A stretch of 20,985 nucleotides of DNA, from positions 1 to 20,985 of the IMG/VR virus record IMGVR_UViG_3300012936_006294; one strand, 5' to 3'. This document shows, in pieces, positions 1 through 8,433 of the stretch; within the stretch, counting starts at the first letter, position 1, and every line of letters begins with the position of its first letter. The translations under genes were made by a program, and so were the position numbers. Below the pieces are notes generated by a model. The model did no database searches and was not told where the DNA came from. It saw nothing but the letters and a program-made list of their open reading frames with translations. Origin of the DNA: a virus.

Positions 1-131
1 AAATTTCCTTCGCTGTTTACGCAAAGCTCAAAAGTTCTTAATTGATCAGAAACATCTGTCCCTGTTAAAATACCCATCTGAATAAGCTTGACGATTTGAG
101 AAATACTGAAGTCTGACATCTTATAATTCAT
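1..131 (-). CDS. Unknown protein, N-terminal 43 residues only
   Basis: An open frame starts at an ATG at 131 and reads without a stop to the left edge, so only the N-terminus is visible. It begins MNYKMSDFSISQIVKLIQMG and continues with a mixed helical stretch. A good Shine-Dalgarno (AAAGGA) lies 6-7 nt before the ATG, and a sigma70-like promoter lies just upstream. A second in-frame ATG four codons later is less well placed. The family is not recognisable from 43 residues. The Shine-Dalgarno and clean frame make it very likely a real gene. Confidence 0.7.
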   Translation of the reverse strand, partial: MNYKMSDFSISQIVKLIQMGILTGTDVSDQLRTFELCVNSEGN

Positions 132-167
132 AATTTATCCTTTCTTTAGACTTTTAATGTCATAAAA

Positions 168-195
168 ATTATAGGAGCTATGAATTATTTTACAA
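168..195 (-). promoter_or_regulatory. Candidate sigma70-type promoter
   Basis: On the minus strand a perfect -10 box TATAAT (168-173) is preceded, after a 16-nt spacer, by TTGTAA (190-195), which matches TTGACA at four of six positions. The -35 overlaps the stop codon of the 266-aa gene. Transcription would begin around 161 and serve the gene starting at 131. In this AT-rich DNA a chance match is possible, but it falls in one of the few intergenic gaps. Confidence 0.4.
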
Positions 196-985
196 GACTA
201 AAACTTAAAATTTTTATAGGGGTTACTATTATTTCATTCCATATTCCGGTTTTTAATTCAGAATCACAGCCTTTGGTTGAATAACACAGATTAGTAACAT
301 TTTTTCCCGGATACTCAAATCTTAGAAGATTGGCCGCCCTATTTCCGTCTGAAACAGCGAAAGACTTTACGTCGCTTCTAAAAACTGCTCTTGCATTACC
401 AAGGATTTTTACTTCTATATTAGAACCTTCGTCAAAGAAGTCTCTAGACTTTATAGTCATCGTACTAATATCAAACTGTGGTCCGTTCTCTATAGAGCCC
501 TGAAGATTTTTTAGTCCGCTTTCGTCTGTAAAGTGCAGAACTTCCATAGGGTTATATAGACTCCCGTAGATCTGATTTGTAAAAAAATCATCTATAAGAA
601 CATAGGGCTCTATATCTCCTCTGCTGTAAAAAAAAGAAAGCTTGCATTTGCTAAAGTCTTTAAAATAATACGAGTAGTTTTTTTCTAGAGCCCAAAATTT
701 ATGATTTATAAAATCTTCTATAAAGTCGTGGTAAGACTTTTCATTTATTAGTTCATATCTATCAATGTCCGCTTTTATGTGACCGAAAAAAAGATCTAAA
801 ACTTCTTCTACTGTCTGAAGCTCTACGCCCTCGCAGTCTTTTAGTTTGCAAGATAAATTTCCGCCTCTTGTGTCTATTCCTATTTTTTGATTAGCCAAAA
901 GAAAATTTACGCAAGAACCCCAGTCTCTATAGGTAAAAAAAGAACTGGCGGGCTTTATATAGCCTCTAACTGGATAGCTTGACAT
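185..985 (-). CDS. Unknown 266-aa phage protein, possible ADP-ribosyltransferase fold
   Basis: I do not recognise this protein with certainty. There is no signal peptide or membrane segment. The N-terminal 145 residues are charged and aromatic-rich. The C-terminal part has a LHFTDESGLKNL stretch (150-161), FDISTMT (171-177) and WNEIIVTPIKI (249-259). The order His in an HxT strand, Ser/Thr in an ST strand, then Glu in a hydrophobic strand resembles the His/Ser/Glu layout of ADP-ribosyltransferase folds such as DarT-like proteins. This is motif-level inference only. The start overlaps the end of thyX by 20 nt, so it is the last gene of the nucleotide operon. Only a weak Shine-Dalgarno (GTGAG) precedes it. 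Confidence 0.75.
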   Translation of the reverse strand: MSSYPVRGYIKPASSFFTYRDWGSCVNFLLANQKIGIDTRGGNLSCKLKDCEGVELQTVEEVLDLFFGHIKADIDRYELINEKSYHDFIEDFINHKFWALEKNYSYYFKDFSKCKLSFFYSRGDIEPYVLIDDFFTNQIYGSLYNPMEVLHFTDESGLKNLQGSIENGPQFDISTMTIKSRDFFDEGSNIEVKILGNARAVFRSDVKSFAVSDGNRAANLLRFEYPGKNVTNLCYSTKGCDSELKTGIWNEIIVTPIKILSFSLVK

Positions 986-1688
986 TACTCACACTTTCAA
1001 AAGAATCTATAGTTATAGGCCATAAATCTTTCGCTATATCTAACATTCCTAACGCAAGCTGCCTTATTTCCCACTGGGCTCCTTCATGGGTCCTTAGAGA
1101 AATAAACTTTATTAAATTGTTTAAATTACAGGTAGCATAATACTCAGTATAAAGGCTTTGTGGCAATATACCTCTCGCCTGTTCTCTGCACACCCCTTTT
1201 TCTATCAGCTTGTTATACAAATTTAAACTTTTCTGATTATGAGATCTTACTGCTTCCGAAGCTAAGTAAGGAGAAACAGGCAGCGGCATATTAGAAAAAT
1301 CGTTTAGGTCAGGATTAACCATATCTTGTTTACTAGCCTGCCTATTAGATTCATGTTGAGTTCTAAAAGACGAAGGTTCGTAGAACTGCATGTCGACGCT
1401 AGTATACCTTCTGCTTATTTCATTATATGACCAAGTCCTATGACGATGGTGTTGGGATCTAACAAACAAAGGAACCTTACATCTAAAAGTAACTAGATTG
1501 TGCTCCAAAGTAGAAGTGTGCTTGTGGCTTATTAAGTACTTTATCAGCTTCTTGTCTTTACTATCTAGTTCAGACTTTTCTTTTCCGAAGGATACTCTGG
1601 CAGAATTTACGATAGTTAAATCTGATCCTACGTGTTGAACATACTCAACAGACCCTATTTCATCTTCGTAAAGGTATATTTTTTTCAT
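966..1688 (-). CDS. thyX: Flavin-dependent thymidylate synthase ThyX
   Basis: ThyX makes dTMP from dUMP using methylene-tetrahydrofolate, FAD and NADPH. The diagnostic ThyX motif RHRX7S is present as RHRTWSYNEIS (82-92), followed by RRY (93-95). REQARGILP (168-176) and QWEIR (205-209) are the other conserved family stretches. At 240 aa it is a normal length for the family. Its ATG overlaps the clpP-like stop codon by 4 nt (ATGA), and its 3' end overlaps the 266-aa gene, so it is probably translationally coupled. It completes the dTTP branch beside ribonucleotide reductase. The assignment is firm. Confidence 0.96.
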   Translation of the reverse strand: MKKIYLYEDEIGSVEYVQHVGSDLTIVNSARVSFGKEKSELDSKDKKLIKYLISHKHTSTLEHNLVTFRCKVPLFVRSQHHRHRTWSYNEISRRYTSVDMQFYEPSSFRTQHESNRQASKQDMVNPDLNDFSNMPLPVSPYLASEAVRSHNQKSLNLYNKLIEKGVCREQARGILPQSLYTEYYATCNLNNLIKFISLRTHEGAQWEIRQLALGMLDIAKDLWPITIDSFESVSNVKLSS

Positions 1689-2287
1689 TTTAACTTTATC
1701 TTGACTGATATGTCGATATCCATAGTGGGTATTCTTAAGTGGTTGGCTAAATTATGCTTGACAGCCTCTTTTGAATCTATAAACCAATCTGCATGTTTCT
1801 TTTTATCTACTATATCCATAAAGTAGTCATCGTCTTTTCCGCAGTTCTGAGCCATCATCGTGTATATCGCTTTATTTAGACGGTCAGCTTCTTTAGCTCC
1901 AGCCTTGAGCTCTTCTACCTTACCCCAATCCATAGAAGATACATCGTGAATCATTATAGTTGCGTTTTTATCCATAAATCTTCTTCCCTCTTCACCAAAA
2001 GTAAAAAGAACCGCGCCACAAGACATTGCTTTTCCTTCTACCACTGTGGCTATGGGTAGCTCTGAATTTTGTATCGCTCCTATCATTGACATGAGACTGT
2101 AAACTTGTCCTCCGTAAGAATCAATAACAATTGGTATTATTTTTTGACCTGTGTTATGTGCCGCAGCAATTTCCGCTGAAAACTTTCTAGCTGAATCTTC
2201 ATCAAATTTGTTTACCCTTATCATAATAGGGTTTTTTCTTAGCTCAACTTCCTTTATTAGAGGAGAAATTTTAGATACATACTTCAT
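1685..2287 (-). CDS. clpP: ClpP-like serine protease
   Basis: This is a 200-aa ClpP/crotonase-fold peptidase. The catalytic triad is visible: Ser89 in EGKAMSCGAV, His114 in IMIHDV and Asp167 in HADWF. The Ser-His spacing of 25 residues equals that of E. coli ClpP. The oxyanion-loop segment is DSYGG (56-60) rather than the usual NSPGG. There is no long propeptide. In phages such proteins act either as ClpP-type proteases, needing an ATPase partner, or as prohead proteases. Here the gene sits between nrdA and thyX, far from any visible capsid gene, joined to nrdA by TAATG and to thyX by ATGA. A role in protein turnover during infection is therefore as likely as capsid maturation. Its substrate is unknown. 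Confidence 0.88.
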   Translation of the reverse strand: MKYVSKISPLIKEVELRKNPIMIRVNKFDEDSARKFSAEIAAAHNTGQKIIPIVIDSYGGQVYSLMSMIGAIQNSELPIATVVEGKAMSCGAVLFTFGEEGRRFMDKNATIMIHDVSSMDWGKVEELKAGAKEADRLNKAIYTMMAQNCGKDDDYFMDIVDKKKHADWFIDSKEAVKHNLANHLRIPTMDIDISVKIKLK

Positions 2288-4641
2288 TATCCACTACACA
2301 TTTCACAGGCTTCTGGGTTTTCTAAAGAGCATACAAGCGCAGCCTGTTCTTCTGCTGTCATGCCCCTGTTTTCTTCTATTGTTATTTTTTTAGATTGGCT
2401 AGCTGGCTTTGATCTTAGATAATACATGCCTGTTTTTAAGCCTTTTTCCCAAGCGTAAAAGTGCATAGAGTTAACTTTTCCTACGCTAGGTTCGGCTAAA
2501 AATAGATTCATTGATTGAGACTGGCATATATAAGGTGCTCTGTCTGCAGCCATTTCTATTATTGACTTCATAGACATTTCCCACACAGTTCTGTATCTTG
2601 ATTTTATATCTTGCGGTATATAGTTTATGTGCTGTATGGATCCGTTCCCTCTTATTATATCATCTTTTACATCTTCTGACCACATGTCAATCTCGATAAG
2701 GTCTCTAACTAAGTGCTTGTTGACCATTATAAATTCGCCAGACAATACTCTTCTTATGTATATGTTGGAAGTAAAAGGCTCAAAACACTCGTTATTTCCT
2801 AGTATTTGACTAGTAGAAGCTGTCGGCATAGGGGCTACAAGTAGCGAATTTCTTAATCCGTATTTTTTAATTTTGTTTTTTAAAGATTTCCAGTTATAGC
2901 TTTCGTCGGGCTCAATTTGCCATAAGTCGAATTGCAAAATTCCTTCGCTGGCAGGGCTTCCTTCAAAAGTGCTGTAAGGATTTTCTGACTTAGCAAGATC
3001 ACAAGATGCCTTTAAAGCTCCGTAGTATATAGAAGAAAAAACACGCTTATTTATTTCTCTAGCTATATCTGAATCAAAATCAATTTTTAGCGTAGCAAAT
3101 AAATCAGCTAGGCCTTGTATTCCTATTCCTATCGGTCTATGTAGACTGTTAGATACTTCTGCAGGCTCTGTAGGATAGTAGTTTCTATCAATTATTTTAT
3201 TTAGGTTTTCTGTTATTTCATAGGAAGCCGACGCTATTTTGTCGTAGTCGACTTTTTTATCAGTAATAAACCTATTAACTGCTATAGAAGCAAGGTTACA
3301 TACAGCTGTCTCTCCATCCTTTGAATATTGAATAATTTCAGTACACAAGTTGCTCGACTTTATAGTGCCCAGGTTTTTTTGATTAGACTTAAGATTGCAC
3401 GAATCTTTGTATAAAATATACGGAGTACCGGTTTCGATCTGGGCCTTAATAATTTTTACCCACAGATCCCTTGCTTTTATTTTCGCTCTATACTTTTCTT
3501 TGTCTACGTACGACCTGTATAGACTGTTAAACTCTTCTCCCCACACGTCAGATAACCCAGGGCATTCTTTAGGGCACATCAAATACCAATAATCATCATC
3601 TTTTACAGACTGCATAAAGTGATCTGGTATCCAAAGCGCGTAAAATAAATCTCTGGCTCTTAGCTCTTCTTTTCCGTGGTTTTTCTTTAATTCTAAAAAA
3701 TCTTCGATGTCAGCGTGCCATGGTTCTAGATAAACAGCGAATGAACCTTTTCTTTTTCCACCGCCTTGATCTACATATCTTGCTTCTTCATTCATAACTT
3801 TTAACATGGGCACTATTCCGTTGCTAGTACCTCCTGTTCCGGCTATGTAAGACCCTTTAGCTCTAACGTCATGTATATGAACACCTATTCCACCGGCATG
3901 CTTTGATATTTCCGCCATTTCTAAAAAAGTTTCAAATATGCCTTTGATAGAATCATCTTTCATGGCCTGTAAAAAACAAGAAGACATTTGCTGCCTAGAT
4001 GTTCCCGCGTTAAAGAGCGTAGGGGTTGCATGTGTATAATATCCTTGCGACATACTTTCATAGCACTTTATCGCACTGACTATATCTTCCCCGTGTATTC
4101 CTAAGGCCACTCTCATCCACATGAACTGGGGCGTCTCTAGTATTTGGCCATTGTGTGACTTCAAGTAGCCCCTCTGAAGAGTCATTAGACCAAAATAGTC
4201 TAGATTATAGTCTCTGTCGTGTATGATAGATCGATCTATTTTTCTTGCAAAAGAAGGTTTAGACACTAGGTCGTGAATTTCAGCGCTTACTAGAGGAGCG
4301 TGTTTTCCAGTCGTAGGATCTATATAGTCGTACAATATTCCTATATTTTCAGAAAAACTTAGTGGTATAGATTTTTGCCACCTAGTTATCAGTATTCTTG
4401 CTCCCAGGAGAGAGTAATCAGGATGAATTGTAACCATCCTTGCGCACTCTTGGGAAATCATATAATCTATTTGTTCTGTAGTTATTCCGTCTATTACAGA
4501 TTCAGCGACTTTTCTTGTTACATTTAGCGGACTAACAAAGCTATTATTTAGTCCTTTACACTGATTCCTTATTCTTCTAGTTATTTTATCAAACTTTATA
4601 GTTTCTTTTTCTCCGCTACTTTTAACGACGTATTGATGCAT
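2287..4641 (-). CDS. nrdA: Ribonucleoside-diphosphate reductase, class Ia large subunit
   Basis: NrdA reduces ribonucleoside diphosphates to deoxy forms in complex with NrdB. An ATP-cone regulatory domain covers roughly residues 1-90, so allosteric control by ATP/dATP is probable. Catalytic residues are present: Cys222 (SSCFLQAMKDDS), Asn431/Cys433/Glu435 in SSNLCTEI, and Cys448 in AVCNLAS. The radical-transfer tyrosine pair is in GMYYLRSKPA. The C-terminal redox pair CEMC is at 779-782. At 784 aa it is full length. The NLCTEI and AVCNLAS context looks closer to the eukaryotic-type class Ia branch than to E. coli NrdA, judged from memory. The start overlaps the nrdB stop as TAATG. Confidence 0.97.
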   Translation of the reverse strand: MHQYVVKSSGEKETIKFDKITRRIRNQCKGLNNSFVSPLNVTRKVAESVIDGITTEQIDYMISQECARMVTIHPDYSLLGARILITRWQKSIPLSFSENIGILYDYIDPTTGKHAPLVSAEIHDLVSKPSFARKIDRSIIHDRDYNLDYFGLMTLQRGYLKSHNGQILETPQFMWMRVALGIHGEDIVSAIKCYESMSQGYYTHATPTLFNAGTSRQQMSSCFLQAMKDDSIKGIFETFLEMAEISKHAGGIGVHIHDVRAKGSYIAGTGGTSNGIVPMLKVMNEEARYVDQGGGKRKGSFAVYLEPWHADIEDFLELKKNHGKEELRARDLFYALWIPDHFMQSVKDDDYWYLMCPKECPGLSDVWGEEFNSLYRSYVDKEKYRAKIKARDLWVKIIKAQIETGTPYILYKDSCNLKSNQKNLGTIKSSNLCTEIIQYSKDGETAVCNLASIAVNRFITDKKVDYDKIASASYEITENLNKIIDRNYYPTEPAEVSNSLHRPIGIGIQGLADLFATLKIDFDSDIAREINKRVFSSIYYGALKASCDLAKSENPYSTFEGSPASEGILQFDLWQIEPDESYNWKSLKNKIKKYGLRNSLLVAPMPTASTSQILGNNECFEPFTSNIYIRRVLSGEFIMVNKHLVRDLIEIDMWSEDVKDDIIRGNGSIQHINYIPQDIKSRYRTVWEMSMKSIIEMAADRAPYICQSQSMNLFLAEPSVGKVNSMHFYAWEKGLKTGMYYLRSKPASQSKKITIEENRGMTAEEQAALVCSLENPEACEMCSG

Positions 4642-5606
4642 TAGAATTCTTCACCCCAAGTAAGGTCGTTATTTCCGGAAACGACGCCGGCTTTAGCGTA
4701 TTCAGACACTTTTCTTTCGAAGAAATTTGTTTTTCCTTCTAGGGCCAACATTTCCATCCACTGAAAGGGATTTCTCGTTCCATACATTTTTGAATATCCG
4801 AGATCTGTTAATAATCTGTCTGCAACAAACTCAATATAAGAAGACATTGAGCTGGAATTCATCCCTATCAAAGAAACAGGCAACGATTCGCATATGAATT
4901 CTTTCTCTATAGAAACAGCTTCAGATATGATTAGCTTGACTTCTTCTTCTGACAGCTTATTTTTTAAATGATCCCTATATAGCATAATTGCGAAGTCGGT
5001 ATGCATAGCCTCGTCTCTACTAATAAGCTCATTAGAAAAAGTTAAGCCAGGCATTCCCAGACCTCTATGTTTTAGCCAGAAAATAGCGCAGAAAGATCCG
5101 CTAAAAAATACTCCTTCTACGGCAGCGAATGCTATTAACCTGTGAGCAAAACTAGTGTCACTATCAATCCACTTTAGTGCCCAGTCTGCCTTTTTATAAA
5201 CAGAAGGTAAGTTCTCTATTGCGTGAAGAAGCTGCAGTTTTTCTTCTTCATTGTCTACATAGGTATCTATTAAAAGACTATAGGTTTCGCTATGTATTGT
5301 CTCCATAGCCGCTTGAAACGTATAGGCTGCTCTAGCCTCAGGATACTGCACTTCGTTTATAAATCTATAACATAAATTTTCATTAACTATTCCGTCGCTA
5401 GCGGCAAAAAAAGCTAAAACGTGCTTTATAAAGTGCTTTTCGTCCTTACTGAGGTTTTTCCAATCTACTAAATCTTGGTTTAGATCAATTTCTTCTGCTG
5501 TCCAAAAGCTAGCTTCCTGCTTCTTAAATGAAGTCCAGATGTCATCGTGCTTAATAGGATAAATTACAAATCTATTTTTATTTTCTTCCAAAATTGGTTC
5601 GTTCAT
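4641..5606 (-). CDS. nrdB: Ribonucleoside-diphosphate reductase, class Ia small subunit
   Basis: NrdB holds the di-iron centre and stable tyrosyl radical that start catalysis in NrdA. The ferritin-like ligands are all visible: Asp71 ([13 protein letters not shown]), Glu102 and His105 (METIHSETY), Glu164 ([12 protein letters not shown]), and Glu199 and His202 (RDEAMH). The radical Tyr109 is kept, so this is a Tyr-radical rather than a Tyr-less subclass. The C-terminus ends acidic and aromatic ([10 protein letters not shown]), as expected for the tail that docks on Nrd[14 protein letters not shown] is strikingly like eukaryotic R2. A Shine-Dalgarno GGAG precedes the ATG, which overlaps the upstream stop by 4 nt. 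Confidence 0.97.
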   Translation of the reverse strand: MNEPILEENKNRFVIYPIKHDDIWTSFKKQEASFWTAEEIDLNQDLVDWKNLSKDEKHFIKHVLAFFAASDGIVNENLCYRFINEVQYPEARAAYTFQAAMETIHSETYSLLIDTYVDNEEEKLQLLHAIENLPSVYKKADWALKWIDSDTSFAHRLIAFAAVEGVFFSGSFCAIFWLKHRGLGMPGLTFSNELISRDEAMHTDFAIMLYRDHLKNKLSEEEVKLIISEAVSIEKEFICESLPVSLIGMNSSSMSSYIEFVADRLLTDLGYSKMYGTRNPFQWMEMLALEGKTNFFERKVSEYAKAGVVSGNNDLTWGEEF

Positions 5607-6091
5607 TGGTTCTCCGAGTTGGTTTGATCGACGGCTGTCTTTTCTAAGTATTCTAAATCACTAACGACACCAATAGACTTAGCGGTAGAAACAAAAATAA
5701 TTTTTGCTGGGATCCTAAATCCTTTTTGCAAAACAACATCTTTCTCACCCAGGTTTAAAAAACTCACCTCAACCTCTTCTGTATCTCCGCTAAAAAAAAC
5801 ATTTTGCCTAACAATTACGCCCGTTGAATTTAATTGGCTAGTTCCTACTAACATGCCGACTACTCCGGAAGGTAAAGCTAGCTTAATTCCAGTCTTAATA
5901 GTTGTGCAGTCTTCTTCTCCGTATGCAATATACTTTGTTCTTCCTAGTATAATAGACTCTTCGGACATGTTGAATAAGTCTATATAGCCATCTCCTATTA
6001 TTTCATCAGCAACGTCTCTAGGCGACTGATTGCTAGAAACAAGCTCCTCTAGACATTCTTGAGTAAACCTAAAACTAACTTGCTTTTCCAT
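5603..6091 (-). CDS. dUTPase/dCTP deaminase-fold protein with degenerate active site
   Basis: The 162-aa protein follows the layout of the trimeric dUTPase/dCTP deaminase superfamily. It has GYIDLF (35-40, motif 1-like), [10 protein letters not shown] (48-57, dCTP deaminase-like), [10 protein letters not shown] (67-76), and a jelly-roll core ending [23 protein letters not shown] (111-133). The catalytic positions are not conserved. The RSG/RSS of motif 2 is GTSQLN. The GVID..Y of dUTPases is NVFFSGD (97-103). The Glu of the dCTP deaminase LEFYN motif aligns with Ser in VSFLN. No glycine-rich motif 5 is visible. It sits in the dNTP operon between helicase and nrdB with a good Shine-Dalgarno (AGGAAG). 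It may be a regulatory or structural relative rather than an active dUTPase. Confidence 0.72.
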   Translation of the reverse strand: MEKQVSFRFTQECLEELVSSNQSPRDVADEIIGDGYIDLFNMSEESIILGRTKYIAYGEEDCTTIKTGIKLALPSGVVGMLVGTSQLNSTGVIVRQNVFFSGDTEEVEVSFLNLGEKDVVLQKGFRIPAKIIFVSTAKSIGVVSDLEYLEKTAVDQTNSENQ

Positions 6092-7484
6092 TTTCTTCCT
6101 CTACCTGCTTCCACTTTTTCTTTAAAAGCATTTTCATATCATTTTGGTTTTGATTTACGGCTTCCTCTAAAGTAAGAGAATTGTCATCCAGTATTTCAAA
6201 AGTACTCTTTGAAGTGTCAATGTGAATAGGAAAAAGTATTCCGTCTCTACCAGCTCTATTTTTAGCCACGAATAATCGGCCTGAACCTGTTGACTTTTCT
6301 GTAGCTTTTCTAGATATAGATAGAACCAAGTCCGCTACCATAGCCTTACCGTAGGCTTCAGACATATTTTCTAAGCCGACAATATCTGAATTAGCAGAAT
6401 CTCTATTGGCCTGCGATGCAGTCCATATAGGAATGTTTAGATCCATCGCTAAATTTCTAAGCTCTTCATATATTAACTTTAGCTCATGCCTAAGAGAATC
6501 GTAGCTTCTAGTCGACCTCATAATGTCAGCATAGTCTATGATGATAACAGAAGGCCGAAACCCTTTTAGCATTAATTTTTCTACATGGTTTCTAATTGTT
6601 ATTACTGTAGCCGACCCTGTGGGGTATTCTTTTATAACAAGTCTTCCGTACTCAGAATTTTCATAATGTTCCATGACTTTTGATTTCTTGTCCTGGACTT
6701 CGTTAGAAGGTATGTTGCATAAATTAGAATCATATCTAAGGCCAACCGCGTGCTCTGTTAACTCGAAAGTATAATGAAGAACATTTTTTCCGCTCTTCAT
6801 CGCGTTAGCACCCATAGCAACAAGCCAATGAGACTTACCTACGCCGGTGTTTGCAGTGACTACCCCGATTTCTCCTCGGCCTAAACCACCTTGAAGAACA
6901 TCCTTGGCGTCTAGTCTAGGTAATCCGGTAGGACAAACTTGACGATTTATCTTTACAAACCTAGCCTCTGCATCTTCAAAAAAATCATGACCTGTACTAC
7001 TAGGTAGGCCTACAGAAACTGCATGTCTCATTAGAGTTAATACGTGCTCAAATTTCTCAGTCTGTATAAGATCTACAGCCTGCTCTAAAGCATCCTTAAA
7101 GGCTTGCTTTCTACAAAAATCTAATGACTTGTCTTTTACAAAAGCAAGATCGCTAACATCGGGACTAGACTTTATTCTGTGCAAAAACTGAACAATTTGA
7201 TCTCTTAATATAGTGTCATCTCTTTCAGAAAGAGAATCTTTTATTATTGTTACCAGCAACCCAAGAGTAGGAAAACACTTGTATTTTCTATAGTAAGAAA
7301 AAAACTTGTCGCTAAGATATTCCAAATAAGAAACGTCGAAAAAAGTCGGATCCATAACCTCTACCATCTGGGCCGCCCATTCTCTGTCAGATATCAAAGA
7401 TTGAAATATCTTTTCTTGAAACGACTTTCCGTAGTGGCCGAAATGAGGGTTGCTTGAGCGAGTTGGCAAAAAATCTTCAGACAT
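6075..7484 (-). CDS. Replicative DNA helicase, DnaB/T4 gp41 family
   Basis: This is a RecF/DnaB-type hexameric helicase that unwinds the fork 5' to 3' and would recruit a primase. The N-terminal ~150 residues form a helical domain like the DnaB N-domain. The ATPase domain starts near residue 185 with GLPRLDA. Walker A is ANTGVGKSH (211-219), the catalytic Glu region is TFELTEHAVGLR (239-250), Walker B is IIIDYAD (314-320), and the sensor Gln is in TASQANR (355-361). Its length of 469 aa fits gp41/DnaB. No primase domain is fused and no primase gene is visible. The ATG overlaps the 5' nuclease stop by 8 nt, with AGGA upstream. Confidence 0.93.
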   Translation of the reverse strand: MSEDFLPTRSSNPHFGHYGKSFQEKIFQSLISDREWAAQMVEVMDPTFFDVSYLEYLSDKFFSYYRKYKCFPTLGLLVTIIKDSLSERDDTILRDQIVQFLHRIKSSPDVSDLAFVKDKSLDFCRKQAFKDALEQAVDLIQTEKFEHVLTLMRHAVSVGLPSSTGHDFFEDAEARFVKINRQVCPTGLPRLDAKDVLQGGLGRGEIGVVTANTGVGKSHWLVAMGANAMKSGKNVLHYTFELTEHAVGLRYDSNLCNIPSNEVQDKKSKVMEHYENSEYGRLVIKEYPTGSATVITIRNHVEKLMLKGFRPSVIIIDYADIMRSTRSYDSLRHELKLIYEELRNLAMDLNIPIWTASQANRDSANSDIVGLENMSEAYGKAMVADLVLSISRKATEKSTGSGRLFVAKNRAGRDGILFPIHIDTSKSTFEILDDNSLTLEEAVNQNQNDMKMLLKKKWKQVEEENGKAS

Positions 7485-8433
7485 TATTTTTCCTAATACT
7501 AGTCATACTTGAATAAAAAGTGTCAACATCAAAATTCTTTATTCCTAGTTTTGATATTGATTTTAATAATTGCATTTTGTTGGCAGATTTACATTGATTT
7601 TCTAAACAAAAGTCAATTTTTTTTATTTGCTCTGCAGACAAATTAGATATATCTAGATACATTAGCTTCCAGTTTCTTCTAGCTATGTCTATAGACTCTA
7701 TAATATTTTTATGTATCTTTAGTTTTTTCTTATCTTCTAGTTTTTTACAGCTCTCAAACACATCTTGAACGCTAAAAAAAATGTCACTGTTTAGCTCTGG
7801 AAATCTTTTAGACAAAGATCTAAATCCTGCTAGCTTTATTCCGTCTACACCGTCTGATGGATCTCCTATGAAAGATCTGGCTGTGCAAAAATTTGTTGCT
7901 GATATTCCAAATTTGTCTATTAGGTCTTTTATCGTTATAAACTTTTTTTGGCCTGGAGACCACTGTATAGTTTTTTTAGATAACAGTTGATATAAATCTT
8001 TATCTGAAGATGCTACAACAGACCTCTGTTCTATTTTGTATTTTACAATATACCCTATTATATCGTCTGCTTCACAGTTATCTATATAAACTTGGTCTAC
8101 AGGAACAGATCTTAGTACAGAAACTATTTTAGCTATCTGGTTGTTTCTGTTTTCTACCGTGTCAGGAATTTGATCGCCATAGTACCTGTTTAGCTTTTGA
8201 GGTCTTTTGTTGTTTTTGTAGTTTTTAAAAATGGCCCTTCTTCTAGAAGAGCCACCTCCTTCCCATGCTATTATTACCCTGGAAGGATTAACTCGAGTTA
8301 CTAAGTAACCTAACGACTTCAGAAAACCTACGACTCCACCTACGTGATTTCCAGAATCATCTATAGTTGGATTAACAACAAAATGCCTCATGAATAGATT
8401 TAAGCCATCTATTAACAGTATCGGCCTTTTCAT
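7477..8433 (-). CDS. 5'-3' exonuclease / flap endonuclease, T4 RNase H-like
   Basis: The 318-aa protein is a FEN/PIN-fold nuclease that removes RNA primers and 5' flaps from lagging-strand fragments. Metal-binding acidic residues are visible in order: Asp9 (LIDGLN), Glu59 (IIAWEG, where many relatives have Asp), Glu121/Asp123/Asp124 (CEADDIIGY), Asp144/Asp146 (SSDKDLYQL), and Asp191/Asp195 in the helix-3-turn-helix start GDPSDGVDGIKL (190-201). The arginine/lysine arch RRRAIFKNYKNNKRPQK (64-80) fits DNA binding. It stands alone, not fused to a polymerase, as in T4. A strong Shine-Dalgarno GGAGG precedes the ATG, which overlaps the recA stop by 1 nt. Confidence 0.92.
   Translation of the reverse strand: MKRPILLIDGLNLFMRHFVVNPTIDDSGNHVGGVVGFLKSLGYLVTRVNPSRVIIAWEGGGSSRRRAIFKNYKNNKRPQKLNRYYGDQIPDTVENRNNQIAKIVSVLRSVPVDQVYIDNCEADDIIGYIVKYKIEQRSVVASSDKDLYQLLSKKTIQWSPGQKKFITIKDLIDKFGISATNFCTARSFIGDPSDGVDGIKLAGFRSLSKRFPELNSDIFFSVQDVFESCKKLEDKKKLKIHKNIIESIDIARRNWKLMYLDISNLSAEQIKKIDFCLENQCKSANKMQLLKSISKLGIKNFDVDTFYSSMTSIRKNNV

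Noticed and set aside
168-184. Short ATAG/CTAT hairpin followed by T-rich DNA as a terminator after the 266-aa gene
   Set aside because: The stem is only four mostly A-T pairs, too weak to call.
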